64,000 bases of DNA from Actinophytocola oryzae (GCF_004364325.1 NZ_SOCP01000012.1:124001-188000); one strand, 5' to 3'. Shown: positions 25,568-34,923, numbered from the stretch's first letter. Notes: generated by a model not told the origin, from the sequence alone. Made by a program: numbers and translations.

Positions 25568-25924
25568 TCAGGTCTCGAGGTGCGGCAGCCGTGGAGGTTT
25601 CCCGGGTTGATAGTCCAGATGCCGGGTGCGTTGCAGCTTCACCTCGAGCCAGTCCGAACCGTGACCGGCGCGCATCAGCTCGACTGCTTCCCAGTGTGCG
25701 GCGAGTAGCCGAACGTAGTCCCAGCGCGAGGCGTTGCCACCAGCCGGCCTCAGACATACGCAAAGCAGTGCATGCTCAAGCGCGGCCTTCGCTTCGTAAT
25801 GGCGGGTGCGGATGTGGCGGTCGGCGGTGATCACGACCCATCCGCGCTTGGCGACCGCCGGAATCCATTCCTCATCCCTGCGCGGGATAAACTCCTTCAC
25901 TGGTTCGTGTGACCCGGTCACCAC
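25568..25924 (-). CDS. VapC45-like PIN-domain toxin, apparently N-terminally truncated
   Basis: 118 residues. The segment RRDEEWIPAVAKRGWVVITADRHIRTR matches the second half of the VapC45-type PIN-like fold, with acidic DEEW and the core beta-strand VVITADRHI. Family members are longer (about 138 residues in VapC45 of M. tuberculosis) and start with a beta-strand carrying a catalytic Asp. Here the frame is closed by a TGA just before that part, near 25983, so the first catalytic acidic residue is missing. Similarity resumes only from THDVVTGSHEP. It overlaps the antitoxin gene by 53 bases. Likely inactive remnant, though a non-canonical start cannot be excluded. Confidence 0.6.
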   Translation of the reverse strand: MVTGSHEPVKEFIPRRDEEWIPAVAKRGWVVITADRHIRTRHYEAKAALEHALLCVCLRPAGGNASRWDYVRLLAAHWEAVELMRAGHGSDWLEVKLQRTRHLDYQPGKPPRLPHLET

Positions 25925-26612
25925 GTCGTGCGTGGAGCCGGTCGTAGCTGACGGCTTGACGGACTTCGTCCTCCGTCAGTTCGTACCATTCGGCGACGTC
26001 GGCGGGTCGTTCACCCGCACGGACCAGGCCGGCGATGGTGGTGACACGAACACTGCGCCCGTCCATGACGGGTTCGCCGCCTCTCAGGTACGGATCGAGT
26101 CGCACGGCCGGGAAGTCCGGATCTGGTCGAAGTGTCGCGACATCGCCCTCGTTGTCGTCATCGAACTGCGCGGCGTTCACGAACTGCTCGACCCACGGGG
26201 CGAGCAGAAGCTGACCAGTCACCTCTTCGCCGAACATGCCCGACAGCCCGGCCTCGTCCTGTGCGCTCCACAGCATCAGGCGGCCCGCGGGCTTGAGATA
26301 CGGTTGTGCGTTCGCCAGGGGATACCTGCGGTCGAACTTCTCGCGCAGCACCTCCACGACATGTCGAAGCTGGGGAACCGGGATGCGGTCGACGTCTCGA
26401 CAGCCGGCGAGCAGTCGGGTCTCGACGAACTCACCCCAGGTCACCCACCGAGTCCTGCTCGGTTCGGTCCGCAGGATGGGCGCATAAGACACTCCGTCAC
26501 GGCGGTATCCGTTCAGCCACCGCATCGCTGTCCCCTTGGTCAACGTCAACATGCGGTCGACCTGCGGGTAGGTGTACACGGGGCGATCCATAAGCCACAC
26601 GACATCGCCCAC
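25872..26612 (-). CDS. VapB45-like antitoxin (HTH + DUF433)
   Basis: 246 residues from a GTG at 26612 behind AAGGAG; VapB45 of M. tuberculosis is of similar size. The N-terminus (YTYPQVDRMLTLTKGTAMRWLNGY) looks like a MerR-type winged helix. The C-terminal 75 residues form a DUF433 domain (GEPVMDGRSVRVTTIAGLVRAGERPADVAEWYELTEDEVRQAVSYD), the antitoxin fold of this family. The last 15 residues, VTRTSEGVYPAQG, read through into sequence that belongs to the toxin in another frame, so the C-terminus looks altered. Antitoxins of this type usually repress their own operon. Confidence 0.75.
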   Translation of the reverse strand: MGDVVWLMDRPVYTYPQVDRMLTLTKGTAMRWLNGYRRDGVSYAPILRTEPSRTRWVTWGEFVETRLLAGCRDVDRIPVPQLRHVVEVLREKFDRRYPLANAQPYLKPAGRLMLWSAQDEAGLSGMFGEEVTGQLLLAPWVEQFVNAAQFDDDNEGDVATLRPDPDFPAVRLDPYLRGGEPVMDGRSVRVTTIAGLVRAGERPADVAEWYELTEDEVRQAVSYDRLHARRGDRVTRTSEGVYPAQG

Positions 26613-26762
26613 TCCGCGCTCCTTCCCGTTACCTTCTGATGATTGCACGCATAACCCACCCAGCCCCATGTCACCATGACTCGGCGTGACGAGCGGCCGA
26701 GCCATGGTGACTGATGGTAGTGGTTCGCGGTGGACGGCGTAGTCGCCGGGCTCTCCGTCAGT

Positions 26763-28226
26763 TCAACGGTTCGACGCCTTCGTGATGAACGCCGCGATGT
26801 CCTTCGACTGCTGGACCCGGGATGGTTCGTGCGCGTACATCATGTGCCCGGCCTCGTAGTACGCGACCTCGATGTTCGACCGCAGCTCGGCAGGCAGCTG
26901 GAGATGCGCGAGGACGTGCTCGGTCGCGAAGTACGGCGTCGCGCCGTCGGTGTAGCCGGACGCGATGTGCACCTTGAGGTGCGGGTTGGCCCGCATCGCC
27001 GACGCCAACTTGTCCGCGACCGTGACGTGTGCGTTCTCGAACTCCTTGTACGACCAGCCCTCGATCGTCGACTCGCTCAGGACCTCGTACGGCAGATCGT
27101 TGGGGTACTCCAGCTCCGCCCGCACGTAGTGGTTGAGCGCCGCCGTGTACGCACCCGAGATCGCCGTGAACGACGGGTCGGTCTCCCAGTGTTCGCGGCC
27201 GTAGTCGGGGTCCCAGCCGGTGAACCGGCCGTCGAGCCGCCCTACCGTCCGACGCTGGTGCCGCAGCAGCTCCGTGAAGAAACGGACGTGCTCGACCCGA
27301 AGATCCACGCGGTCGACGAAGTCCTCGGACAGGCCCGTCAGCGCCGCGATCTTCGCGATCGTCGTCGCCCGGTCCTCGTCCGACAGCCTGCTGCCCTGCG
27401 ACAGCGCCCACGGGTAGTCCTTCGACGCGAACTCCTCCGCGTCGGCCAGCACGTCCGCCAGCGGGCGGTCGCCGAGCAGGCCGTGGTAGTGCGCGATGGC
27501 CGCGTACGTGGGCAGGTACGTCGAGTACGGCAGGTCGTTGCCCTTGGTGAAGTCCAGCGACCCGAAGTCGAGCACGGCCGAGATCAGGATCAGCCCGTTG
27601 AGGTACAGGCCGTAACGGGTCTGCAGGTGGTGCGCGAGCCCGCCTGCGCGGGTCGTGCCGTAGGACTCGCCCGCCAGGAACTTCGGCGAGAGCCACCGGC
27701 CGTTGCGGCTGGTCCACAGCCGGATGACCTCGCCGACGGACTCGATGTCGGGCTTGAAGCCGTGGTAGTCGCCGGGCTTCTCGTTCTTCGCGGCCCGCGA
27801 GTAGCCGGTGCCGACCGGGTCGATGAACACGAGGTCGCTGTGTGCCAGCAGCGACTCCGGGTTGTCCACGAGGCCGTACGGCGGCGGCGCCGGGTCACCG
27901 GCGTCCCCCGAGATCACGCGGCGCGGACCGAACAGCCCGAGGTGCAGCCACACGCTGGCGGCGCCGGGACCGCCGTTGAACGCGAACGTGACGGGGCGCT
28001 GGGTGGGGTCGGCGTCGTCGAGGGTGTACGCGGTGAGGAAGACCTCGGCCTTGGGCAGGTGCCCGTCGAACTTGCCGTCGGTCAGCACCTCCTTGCGCAG
28101 CACGAGCCGGCCGGTCGTGGCGGTGTAGGTCAGCTTGCGGCGCTTGACGGTGAGGGTGTGGGAGGTCGTGACGAGGTCGTCGGTCGGCTCTGGTGGGGTG
28201 CGGTCCTCGTCGGTGGTGTCTGCCAT
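26763..28226 (-). CDS. S10 family serine carboxypeptidase
   Basis: 487 residues. The nucleophile motif is GESYG with Ser188 (FLAGESYGTTRAGG), the substrate-binding segment NGGPGAASVWLHLGLFGP is the S10 signature, and the Asp (SGYTDGATPY) and His (YEAGHMMYAHEP) of the triad are near the C-terminus. No signal peptide is visible, so a cytoplasmic peptidase is likely, as for other actinobacterial members. Upstream, TAATGT stands six bases before the ATG with no ribosome site, suggesting a leaderless transcript. Divergent from the uracil-DNA glycosylase gene. Confidence 0.9.
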   Translation of the reverse strand: MADTTDEDRTPPEPTDDLVTTSHTLTVKRRKLTYTATTGRLVLRKEVLTDGKFDGHLPKAEVFLTAYTLDDADPTQRPVTFAFNGGPGAASVWLHLGLFGPRRVISGDAGDPAPPPYGLVDNPESLLAHSDLVFIDPVGTGYSRAAKNEKPGDYHGFKPDIESVGEVIRLWTSRNGRWLSPKFLAGESYGTTRAGGLAHHLQTRYGLYLNGLILISAVLDFGSLDFTKGNDLPYSTYLPTYAAIAHYHGLLGDRPLADVLADAEEFASKDYPWALSQGSRLSDEDRATTIAKIAALTGLSEDFVDRVDLRVEHVRFFTELLRHQRRTVGRLDGRFTGWDPDYGREHWETDPSFTAISGAYTAALNHYVRAELEYPNDLPYEVLSESTIEGWSYKEFENAHVTVADKLASAMRANPHLKVHIASGYTDGATPYFATEHVLAHLQLPAELRSNIEVAYYEAGHMMYAHEPSRVQQSKDIAAFITKASNR

Positions 28227-28248
28227 GCCCGCACATTACGGGTTTGGC

Positions 28249-28956
28249 ATGCTGTTCCGGGTGAGCGAGGAGCTGGCCGATCTGGACGGGCGGGTGACCG
28301 GGTGCCGCCGCTGTCCACGCCTCGTGGCCTGGCGTGAGGAGGTCGCCCGGGTCAAGAGGGCGTCCTTCATGGACTGGGACTACTGGGGACGCCCGGTGCC
28401 CGGCTTCGGCCCCGCCGACGCGTCGATAGCGATCGTCGGACTCGCCCCGGCGGCCCACGGCGCGAACCGCACCGGCCGGATGTTCACCGGCGACCGCTCC
28501 GGTGACGTGCTCTACGCCGCCATGTACGCCGTCGGCCTGGCCTCGCAGCCGACCGCCGTCTCCGCCGACGATGGGTTGACCCTCTACGGCGTGCGCATCA
28601 CCGCGCCGGTCAAGTGCGCGCCGCCGGAGAACAAACCGACCCCGCGGGAGCGGGACAACTGCAGGCCCTGGCTCGCCGAGGAGCTGGCGTTGCTCGCACC
28701 GACCCTGCGGACGATCGTCGTGCTCGGCGCGTTCGGCTGGCAGGCGCTGCTACCCGTGCTTTCCTCGGCGGGATGGCGCATTCCCGTGCCCCGCCCGAAA
28801 TTCGGGCACGGGGTGACGGTGGCACTGGACGGGCCCGCCCCGCTTACCCTGCTCGGCTGTTACCACGTGAGCCAGCAGAACACGTTCACCGGGCGCCTCA
28901 CTCCCGCGATGCTGGAATCCGTCCTCCGAAACGCCAAGAAACTCGCCGCGCGCTGA
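28249..28956 (+). CDS. Family 5 uracil-DNA glycosylase (UdgB-like, 4Fe-4S)
   Basis: 235 residues. Four cysteines for a 4Fe-4S cluster are placed as in families 4/5: Cys19 and Cys22 (GCRRCPR), Cys123 (VKCAPPENKP) and Cys138 (DNCRPW). Motif GLAPAAHGANRTGRMFTGD (64-82) is that of family 5 (UdgB), which removes uracil and other deaminated bases, and lacks the Asp/Asn typical of family 1. The motif-2-like GCYHVSQQNTFTGRLT is at the end. Suited to a high-GC genome prone to cytosine deamination. ATG 28249 is used; GTG 28261 is an alternative. Confidence 0.9.
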   Translation: MLFRVSEELADLDGRVTGCRRCPRLVAWREEVARVKRASFMDWDYWGRPVPGFGPADASIAIVGLAPAAHGANRTGRMFTGDRSGDVLYAAMYAVGLASQPTAVSADDGLTLYGVRITAPVKCAPPENKPTPRERDNCRPWLAEELALLAPTLRTIVVLGAFGWQALLPVLSSAGWRIPVPRPKFGHGVTVALDGPAPLTLLGCYHVSQQNTFTGRLTPAMLESVLRNAKKLAAR

Positions 28957-29014
28957 GTTGCACGCGTAGGTCTCGATACGGAAAAGCTGTCCGCCGGAAA
29001 GCGGGCGGTCGGGC

Positions 29015-29683
29015 ATGCTGTCTGGGATGAGGGGACCCAGGGTGGCGTTGTCGCTCCTGGCCGCGGCAGTGCTCATGCTCGTGGTCGTCGTGGCACGCGG
29101 GCAGTCGGCCGTCCCCAGCCGCATGGCCGACCCGCACATCGAGCCCGGCCTGCCGTTCCTGCCGAGGGGCGCAGGCAACAGCCCCACCAAGGGCCCACGC
29201 GTCGCGGACGTGGACCCAGGACTGGCCTTCAAGATCGTCCTCGCGGTCATCGCCGTCATGCTCCTGCTCGCCGTCGCGCTGTCGGTGCTCGCCGCGCTGC
29301 GCGGGCGGGCACTGGCCCGTAACTCCGGGATCGGGGCCGTGATCGAGCCGGTCGAGGGCACCGTCGACACCGTCATGCGGTTGCGCCTCCGGGAGGCCGT
29401 CCAACAGGCCCGCGACGTGCTCGCCCGCCCAGGCGGCGAGCCGCGCGACGCGGTCATCCGTGCGTGGGTCACCCTCGAGAACGCCACGGAGCACCGGCGG
29501 GCGCCGCACCAGACCGCCACCGAGTTCACCGTGTCGCTGCTGGCGAGTGAGACCGCCGACGAGCGGGCACTGGCCGACCTCCGCGCCCTCTACCACCGGG
29601 CCCGCTTCGGCCGGGACAGCGGCGAGCAGGACGCGGCCGACGCCAGGGACGCACTCGACCGGATCCTGGCGACGATCCGATGA
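29015..29683 (+). CDS. DUF4129 domain membrane protein
   Basis: 222 residues with two membrane segments (about 8-27 and 72-95) separated by an extracytoplasmic loop. The C-terminal cytoplasmic part (REAVQQARDVLARPGGEPRDAVIRAWVTLE ... ALADLRALYHRARFG) is a DUF4129 domain, common at the end of transglutaminase-type proteins and in MoxR/DUF58 operons. First gene of a five-gene set joined by ATGA/GTGA overlaps. A start at ATG 29027 is also possible. Its biochemical role is unknown. Confidence 0.75.
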   Translation: MLSGMRGPRVALSLLAAAVLMLVVVVARGQSAVPSRMADPHIEPGLPFLPRGAGNSPTKGPRVADVDPGLAFKIVLAVIAVMLLLAVALSVLAALRGRALARNSGIGAVIEPVEGTVDTVMRLRLREAVQQARDVLARPGGEPRDAVIRAWVTLENATEHRRAPHQTATEFTVSLLASETADERALADLRALYHRARFGRDSGEQDAADARDALDRILATIR

Positions 29684-30125
29684 CGCTCCTGCGTGCCTCG
29701 GTCATCGCCGCCCTCGTCGCCGTGGCGGTCGGGGTCACCGCCTACGCGGGCATGAACACCCCGGTCGTCTGGGCCTTCCTCTTCGCGGCCCCGGCAGGCG
29801 CGGTCACCCTGGCGGGCTGCCTGCTGTCCGGCACCTTCGACGCCGACTGGACCGTCGAGCCGGAGGCGCCGTCCTCGAGCGTCACGCTGCACGCGACCTC
29901 CCTCACCGAACGCCTCGAACGGTCCACACTGGACCAGTACCGCTTCACGTCGCGGATCCAGCCGCGCCTTCGTCGCATCGCGACGGCCGCGCTCCAGCAG
30001 GACCTGGACACGCCGGAGGCGAGGGAGCGGCTCGGTCCACAGCTGCACACCCTGCTCACGGCGACCGACGCCCAACTGCCACCGCCCAAGGAGTTCGCCG
30101 CGCTCATGCGCCGTCTGGAGGAGCT

Positions 30126-30132
<7 letters not shown>
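29680..30132 (+). CDS. Small membrane protein in the MoxR-DUF58 operon
   Basis: 150 residues. Two membrane segments near the N-terminus (about 5-23 and 30-50) are followed by a charged cytoplasmic region (RIATAALQQDLDTPEARERLG). No known domain recognised. The ATG overlaps the stop of the DUF4129 gene, and its stop overlaps the MoxR start, so the three are translationally coupled. Position and topology suggest a partner of the DUF4129 and DUF58 proteins. Conserved hypothetical. Confidence 0.75.
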
Positions 30133-31084
<952 letters not shown>

Positions 31085-31088
<4 letters not shown>

Positions 31089-32446
31089 CCGAGAGGCGGG
31101 AGAGCCGCGCCCACGCGTGGTTCGCGGGCCGCCGCGCGGCCCGCGAGCAGGGGTGGCGGCGAACCGACGCACTGGTCCGCGCGACCGTGTGCGGGTTGGG
31201 GCTGGTGGCCGTCGGCCTGGTCCTGCACCGCCTGGAACTGGTGCTGATCGGCATGCCGCTGGTGGTCGGTCTGCTGCTCTCGCGACCGCCGACGGGCACA
31301 CCGACCGTCACGTCGGAACCGCGTCACGAGGCCGTCGACGCGGGCAAGGACTCGACGGTCGCGGTGACGGTCGACCCCGGCGAGGGTGCCGCGTTCGCGG
31401 CGCTGCGCATGCCGATGCCGAACATGCCGGGGGCAGGCAAGGTCCACCTGCTGCCCGCGGTCGCGGGCGAGGTCCACACGCGACTGTCGTGGCGGCTGTG
31501 GGGACACGGCATCTACCTGCGGCCGGACTACCTGTTCGCGAGCCACGAGGGGCTGTACATGTACGGGCCGGTGGTCGGGGTCGTCGCGCACCACACGGTG
31601 CTGCCGCCGATCGACCCGCTGCCGCCCGGCCCGCTGCCGCCGCGTGCCGCGGGACTGGTCGGGGCGCACCGGTCCGCGCGCCCCGGCGACGGCATGGAGC
31701 TGCGTGACATCCGCCCGTTCCGCTCGGGTGACCGCCTGCGCCGCGTGGACTGGCGGGTGTCGTTGCGTGCGGCCGCGGCAAGGGGCGGTGAGCTGGCACC
31801 CGGCACGCTGCACGTCCGCGAACGTCACGCGGAGGCCGACGCGGACCTGGTGCTCGCCCTGGACACGCGCCTGGACGTGGACGGCGCGGTGGCGGACTGG
31901 AACGCGCGGCTGCCGGGCTCCGGCGTGCGGCCCGGCGGCAGCCTGGACCTCGGCGTGCGTGCGACGTCGTCCCTGGCGGCGGCGTTCCTCCGCCACGGCG
32001 ACCGGGTCGGCCTCGTCGACCTCGGCCATCCCAGGAGCGGTGTCCCGATCGGCTCGGGGCGGCGGCACCTGGAACGGATCCGCCACCAGCTCGTGTACGC
32101 GGCACAACGCGTGGCGGGCAGCGGTGACCCGGTGCTGAACCCGGCCCAGATCCCAGCGGGCGCTACGGTGCTGGTCCTGTCCCCGTTCCTGGACGACAAG
32201 CTGGTGGACGTGGTGGTCCGCGTGGCCCGCAGGGGTCGTCTGGTGGTGGCGGTCGACCTGCTCCCCGACGACCTGACCCCGGACGCGTCGACGCCGTGGG
32301 GCGCGGCGGTGGTGTCGGTCCTGCGTGCCGAGCACCGAGTCCGCATCCGCGCGATGGAGGAACACGGCGTGGCGGTCGTCCGCTGGCAGAGCGGGCCACC
32401 GCTCGGCGCCATGCTGCGATCCGCTCGAAGGAGGCGGCGCTCATGA
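31085..32446 (+). CDS. DUF58 domain protein
   Basis: 453 residues. Two hydrophobic segments near 28-65 anchor the protein. The DUF58 core reads RPGDGMELRDIRPFRSGDRLRRVDWRVSLR, where the GDxxRxIDWR motif is conserved, followed by a VWA-like stretch (ADLVLALDTRLDVD). Such proteins are the usual partners of MoxR ATPases. GTG start overlaps the MoxR stop (GTGA). In related bacteria MoxR-DUF58 modules affect envelope and stress responses; the role here is open. Confidence 0.85.
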
Positions 32447-33072
32447 CCGAGTCGGACCCGGCCGCTCGCCGCCAGGAACTGTCGGTGCCGCCCGGTAGCG
32501 TGGAAAGCGGGGGGCCCCCGCGTGCACGAGTGGGACATTCGCGCGGGGTGGCGGCTTCGAACGCGAGGGACGCACTGGTCGTCGGGCGGGGAGTGCCCGC
32601 CTACCTGCTGCGGGTGACCATTCTCGTCGTGGGGGCCGCGATCGTGTCCGTGCCGCTGCACGCGGGTGTCACCGTCGGGACGCTCGTCGTCCTCCTGCCC
32701 GCGGTGCTGGCCTCCGCCTACGCGCCCGCCAGCCCGGCACCCGCCGGAGTGGTCGTCGTCGCGGCGGTGTTGGTCACGCTCGGCGGCGGTGACCCGCTGC
32801 GGGCCGAGGTGCTCGTCCTGATCCCGCTCGTCCACCTCTTCCACGTCGCCTGCGGGTTGGCCGGGGTGATGCCTGCCCGCGGCCGGGTGCACGTGTCGGC
32901 CGTGTGGGTGGCTGCCCGGCGGTTCCTGCTCGTCCAGGCGGCCATGGCGGTACTGGTCTGCATCGCCGCGCTGCTGCCCACCGGTCCGACCGCTCAGGTC
33001 GTCGAGGCGGTCGCGCTCGTGGGGCTCGCCGGCGTCGCGGTGCTGGTGATCCAGCTGCAGCGTGTGAGGTGA
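32443..33072 (+). CDS. Membrane protein, last gene of the MoxR-DUF58 operon
   Basis: 209 residues. A polar N-terminal 45 residues is followed by about five hydrophobic segments (ILVVGAAIVSVPL, VVLLPAVLASAYA, GVVVVAAVLVTLG, VLVLIPLVHLFHVACGLAGV, VALVGLAGVAVLVI). No domain recognised. ATG overlaps the DUF58 stop (ATGA) after an AAGGAGG site. A short dyad (33073-33088) begins right after its stop. Conserved hypothetical. Confidence 0.75.
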   Translation: MTESDPAARRQELSVPPGSVESGGPPRARVGHSRGVAASNARDALVVGRGVPAYLLRVTILVVGAAIVSVPLHAGVTVGTLVVLLPAVLASAYAPASPAPAGVVVVAAVLVTLGGGDPLRAEVLVLIPLVHLFHVACGLAGVMPARGRVHVSAVWVAARRFLLVQAAMAVLVCIAALLPTGPTAQVVEAVALVGLAGVAVLVIQLQRVR

Positions 33073-33088
33073 GTGTTAAGCATTACAC
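33073..33088. repeat. Imperfect 16-bp palindrome upstream of ndh
   Basis: GTGTTAAGCATTACAC lies 51 bases before the NADH dehydrogenase start, immediately after the stop of the upstream gene. The half-sites GTGTTAAG and GTGTAATG agree at six of eight positions. It may be an operator, but it does not fit the Rex consensus. Confidence 0.35.
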
Positions 33089-33138
33089 CTGACCCGGGGT
33101 GACGGGCATTGCCAGGACAGGGGTGACACCATGGACAT

Positions 33139-34464
33139 ATGGGTCGAGGACTTTCGCAACCGAAGCGGATCGTGATATTGGGCGGCGGCTACGTCGGCCT
33201 CTACACCGCACTGGGCCTGCAGCGGAAGCTGAAGGGCAACGAGGCCTCCGTGACCGTGATCGACCCGCAGCCGCACATGACCTACCAGCCGTTCCTGCCC
33301 GAGGCCGCCGCGGGCGCGATCGAGCCCCGGCACGTCGTCGTGCCCCTGCGCAAGACGCTCAAGCGCTGTCACGTGCTGACCGCGCGCGTCACCAGGATCG
33401 AGCACGCGACGAGGACGGTCGAGATCGAGGCGCCGGACGGGCACCACGAGCGGGTCGAGTACGACATCCTCGTCGTGGCGCTGGGATCGGTCGCCCGTCT
33501 GATGCCGATCCCCGGGCTCGCGGAGCAGGGCATCTCCTTCAAGACCATCGGCGAGGCGATCTACCTCCGCAACCACGTCATGGCGAAGCTGGACGCGGCG
33601 GCGACTACGCGCGATCCCGAGCTGCGCCGCAAGCTGCTGACGTTCACGTTCGTCGGCGGCGGGTTCGCGGGCATCGAGGCGCTGGCCGAGCTCGAGGACA
33701 TGGCGCGCTTCGCCACCCGCTACTACAACGAGCTCGAGCCGACCGACCTGCGTTGGGTCCTCGTCGAGGCAGCGGGTCGGATCCTGCCGGAGGTGCGCGA
33801 GAGCCTCGGCGTCTACACCGTGCTGCAGCTGGAGAAGCGCGGCATCGAGGTGTACCTGTCCACACTCGCCAAGTCCTTCGAGAACGGGCACGTCGTCCTC
33901 TCGGACGGCACCGAGTTCGACAGCGACACCATCGTGTGGACGGCGGGCGTGAAGTCCAACCCGGTGCTGGCCACCTCGGATCTGCCCCTCGACGAGCGCG
34001 GACGCCTCAAGGCCACCGCCACGCTCCAGGTCGACGGCATGCCCGACGTGTGGACCGCCGGTGACAACGCCGCCGTGCCGGACCTGTCCCGCATCGCCGA
34101 GGACCCGAACGCGCTGTGCGCGCCGAACGCCCAGCATGCCGTGCGGCAGGCCAACGTGATGGCCGCCAACATCGTCGCCGTGCTGCGTGACAGGCAGCCG
34201 AAGGACTACTTCCACAAGAACGTCGGCTCGGTCGCGAGCCTCGGCCTCCACAAGGGCGTCGCGGACGTCTACAACATCAAGGCCAAGGGCTTCGTCGCGT
34301 GGGGGATGCACCGCGGATACCACGTCGCGCGGGTCCCGACGTTCAACAGGAAATTCCGCGTAGTAGCCGACTGGTTACTGAGTGGACTGTTACGGCGTGA
34401 GGTCATCTCGATGGGCCAGATCAACAATCCGCGAGCCGAGTTCGACCGCGTGTCACGCGGCTGA
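33139..34464 (+). CDS. ndh: Type II NADH dehydrogenase (NDH-2)
   Basis: 441 residues. The FAD-binding Rossmann motif GGGYVGLY is at 15-22, and the second nucleotide site is FTFVGGGFAGIEALAELED (near 170-190). The quinone-site region DVWTAGDNAAVPD and the amphipathic C-terminal stretch that holds NDH-2 on the inner face of the membrane are present. It passes electrons from NADH to menaquinone without pumping protons, an alternative to the complex I encoded at 46-62 kb. Two TTA leucine codons, rare in this genome, occur near the 3' end (34375 and 34390). Followed by a strong terminator. Confidence 0.9.
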   Translation: MGRGLSQPKRIVILGGGYVGLYTALGLQRKLKGNEASVTVIDPQPHMTYQPFLPEAAAGAIEPRHVVVPLRKTLKRCHVLTARVTRIEHATRTVEIEAPDGHHERVEYDILVVALGSVARLMPIPGLAEQGISFKTIGEAIYLRNHVMAKLDAAATTRDPELRRKLLTFTFVGGGFAGIEALAELEDMARFATRYYNELEPTDLRWVLVEAAGRILPEVRESLGVYTVLQLEKRGIEVYLSTLAKSFENGHVVLSDGTEFDSDTIVWTAGVKSNPVLATSDLPLDERGRLKATATLQVDGMPDVWTAGDNAAVPDLSRIAEDPNALCAPNAQHAVRQANVMAANIVAVLRDRQPKDYFHKNVGSVASLGLHKGVADVYNIKAKGFVAWGMHRGYHVARVPTFNRKFRVVADWLLSGLLRREVISMGQINNPRAEFDRVSRG

Positions 34465-34545
34465 GATAACGATTTCGGATACACCGTTCGGTAGCCTTAT
34501 CCAGCCCAGCGCGGATGGAGCCAACCGGCGTATCGCGGATTGGTC

Positions 34546-34578
34546 CAGCGGAGGGATTTTCCGAAAACCCCTCCGCTG
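34546..34578 (+). terminator. Hairpin terminator between ndh and tRNA-Leu
   Basis: Nearly perfect 16-bp stem (CAGCGGAGGG..TTTTC against GAAAA..CCTCCGCTG, one mismatch) with a very short CCG-type loop. It separates the ndh transcript from the tRNA gene 28 bases later. The tRNA promoter must therefore overlap or follow it. Confidence 0.8.
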
Positions 34579-34606
34579 CCACATGATCTCGCCCTAGGCT
34601 GCGCCT

Positions 34607-34680
34607 GCCCCCGTAGCCCAACTGGCAGAGGCAGCCCCCTTAAAAGGGGTGGAGTGCCGGTTCGAATCCGGTCGGGGGCA
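34607..34680 (+). tRNA. tRNA-Leu(UAA), unusual type I (short variable arm)
   Basis: 74 bases fold as a cloverleaf: acceptor GCCCCCG/CGGGGGC, three-base-pair D stem GCC/GGC with an 11-base loop holding GG, anticodon stem GCCCC/GGGGT with loop CTTAAAA (anticodon TAA), five-base variable region GGAGT, T stem GCCGG/CCGGT with loop TTCGAAT, discriminator A. CCA is not encoded. The 3-bp D stem and the A73 discriminator suit tRNA-Leu. Bacterial tRNA-Leu is normally type II with a long variable arm, which this gene lacks. TAGGCT six bases upstream is the likely -10. It should read UUA, the rarest leucine codon here. Confidence 0.88.
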
Positions 34681-34862
34681 CAACAGCGACAGTTTCTTGC
34701 CCGTTCTCGGCGACTCCCAGCAATTGCGTTGACACGCAGTGTGTTCTCATTCCGCCATGTTTTCGTGGAATGGTTCGGGTCGTTGCAGGTGAGGGCGTCG
34801 TCAACACGCTGAATACATGACCGGTCGCGTTCCGCGACGAGGAAAGCGCTAACCCCGTGTGC

Positions 34863-34890
34863 TTGACAGGATGCGGATGCGTGCTATGTT
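34863..34890 (+). promoter_or_regulatory. Promoter of the arsR-type regulator operon
   Basis: TTGACA (34863-34868), a 16-base spacer and TATGTT (34885-34890): a near-consensus housekeeping sigma-factor promoter, strong for an actinobacterium. It ends one base before the operator dyad, so the operator covers the transcription start. Confidence 0.75.
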
Positions 34891-34920
34891 CAACCTGTTG
34901 GTTAATTAACTAGGCGGTTG
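34891..34920. promoter_or_regulatory. Operator dyad for the ArsR-type regulator
   Basis: The sequence has the form CAACC-N5-GTTAATTAAC-N5-GGTTG: a perfect 10-bp core palindrome flanked symmetrically by inverted pentamers, 20 of 30 positions symmetric. It lies between the -10 element and the start codon of the regulator gene at 34924 and is therefore a good candidate for autorepression. Inference from symmetry and position. Confidence 0.7.
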
Positions 34921-34923
34921 AGT

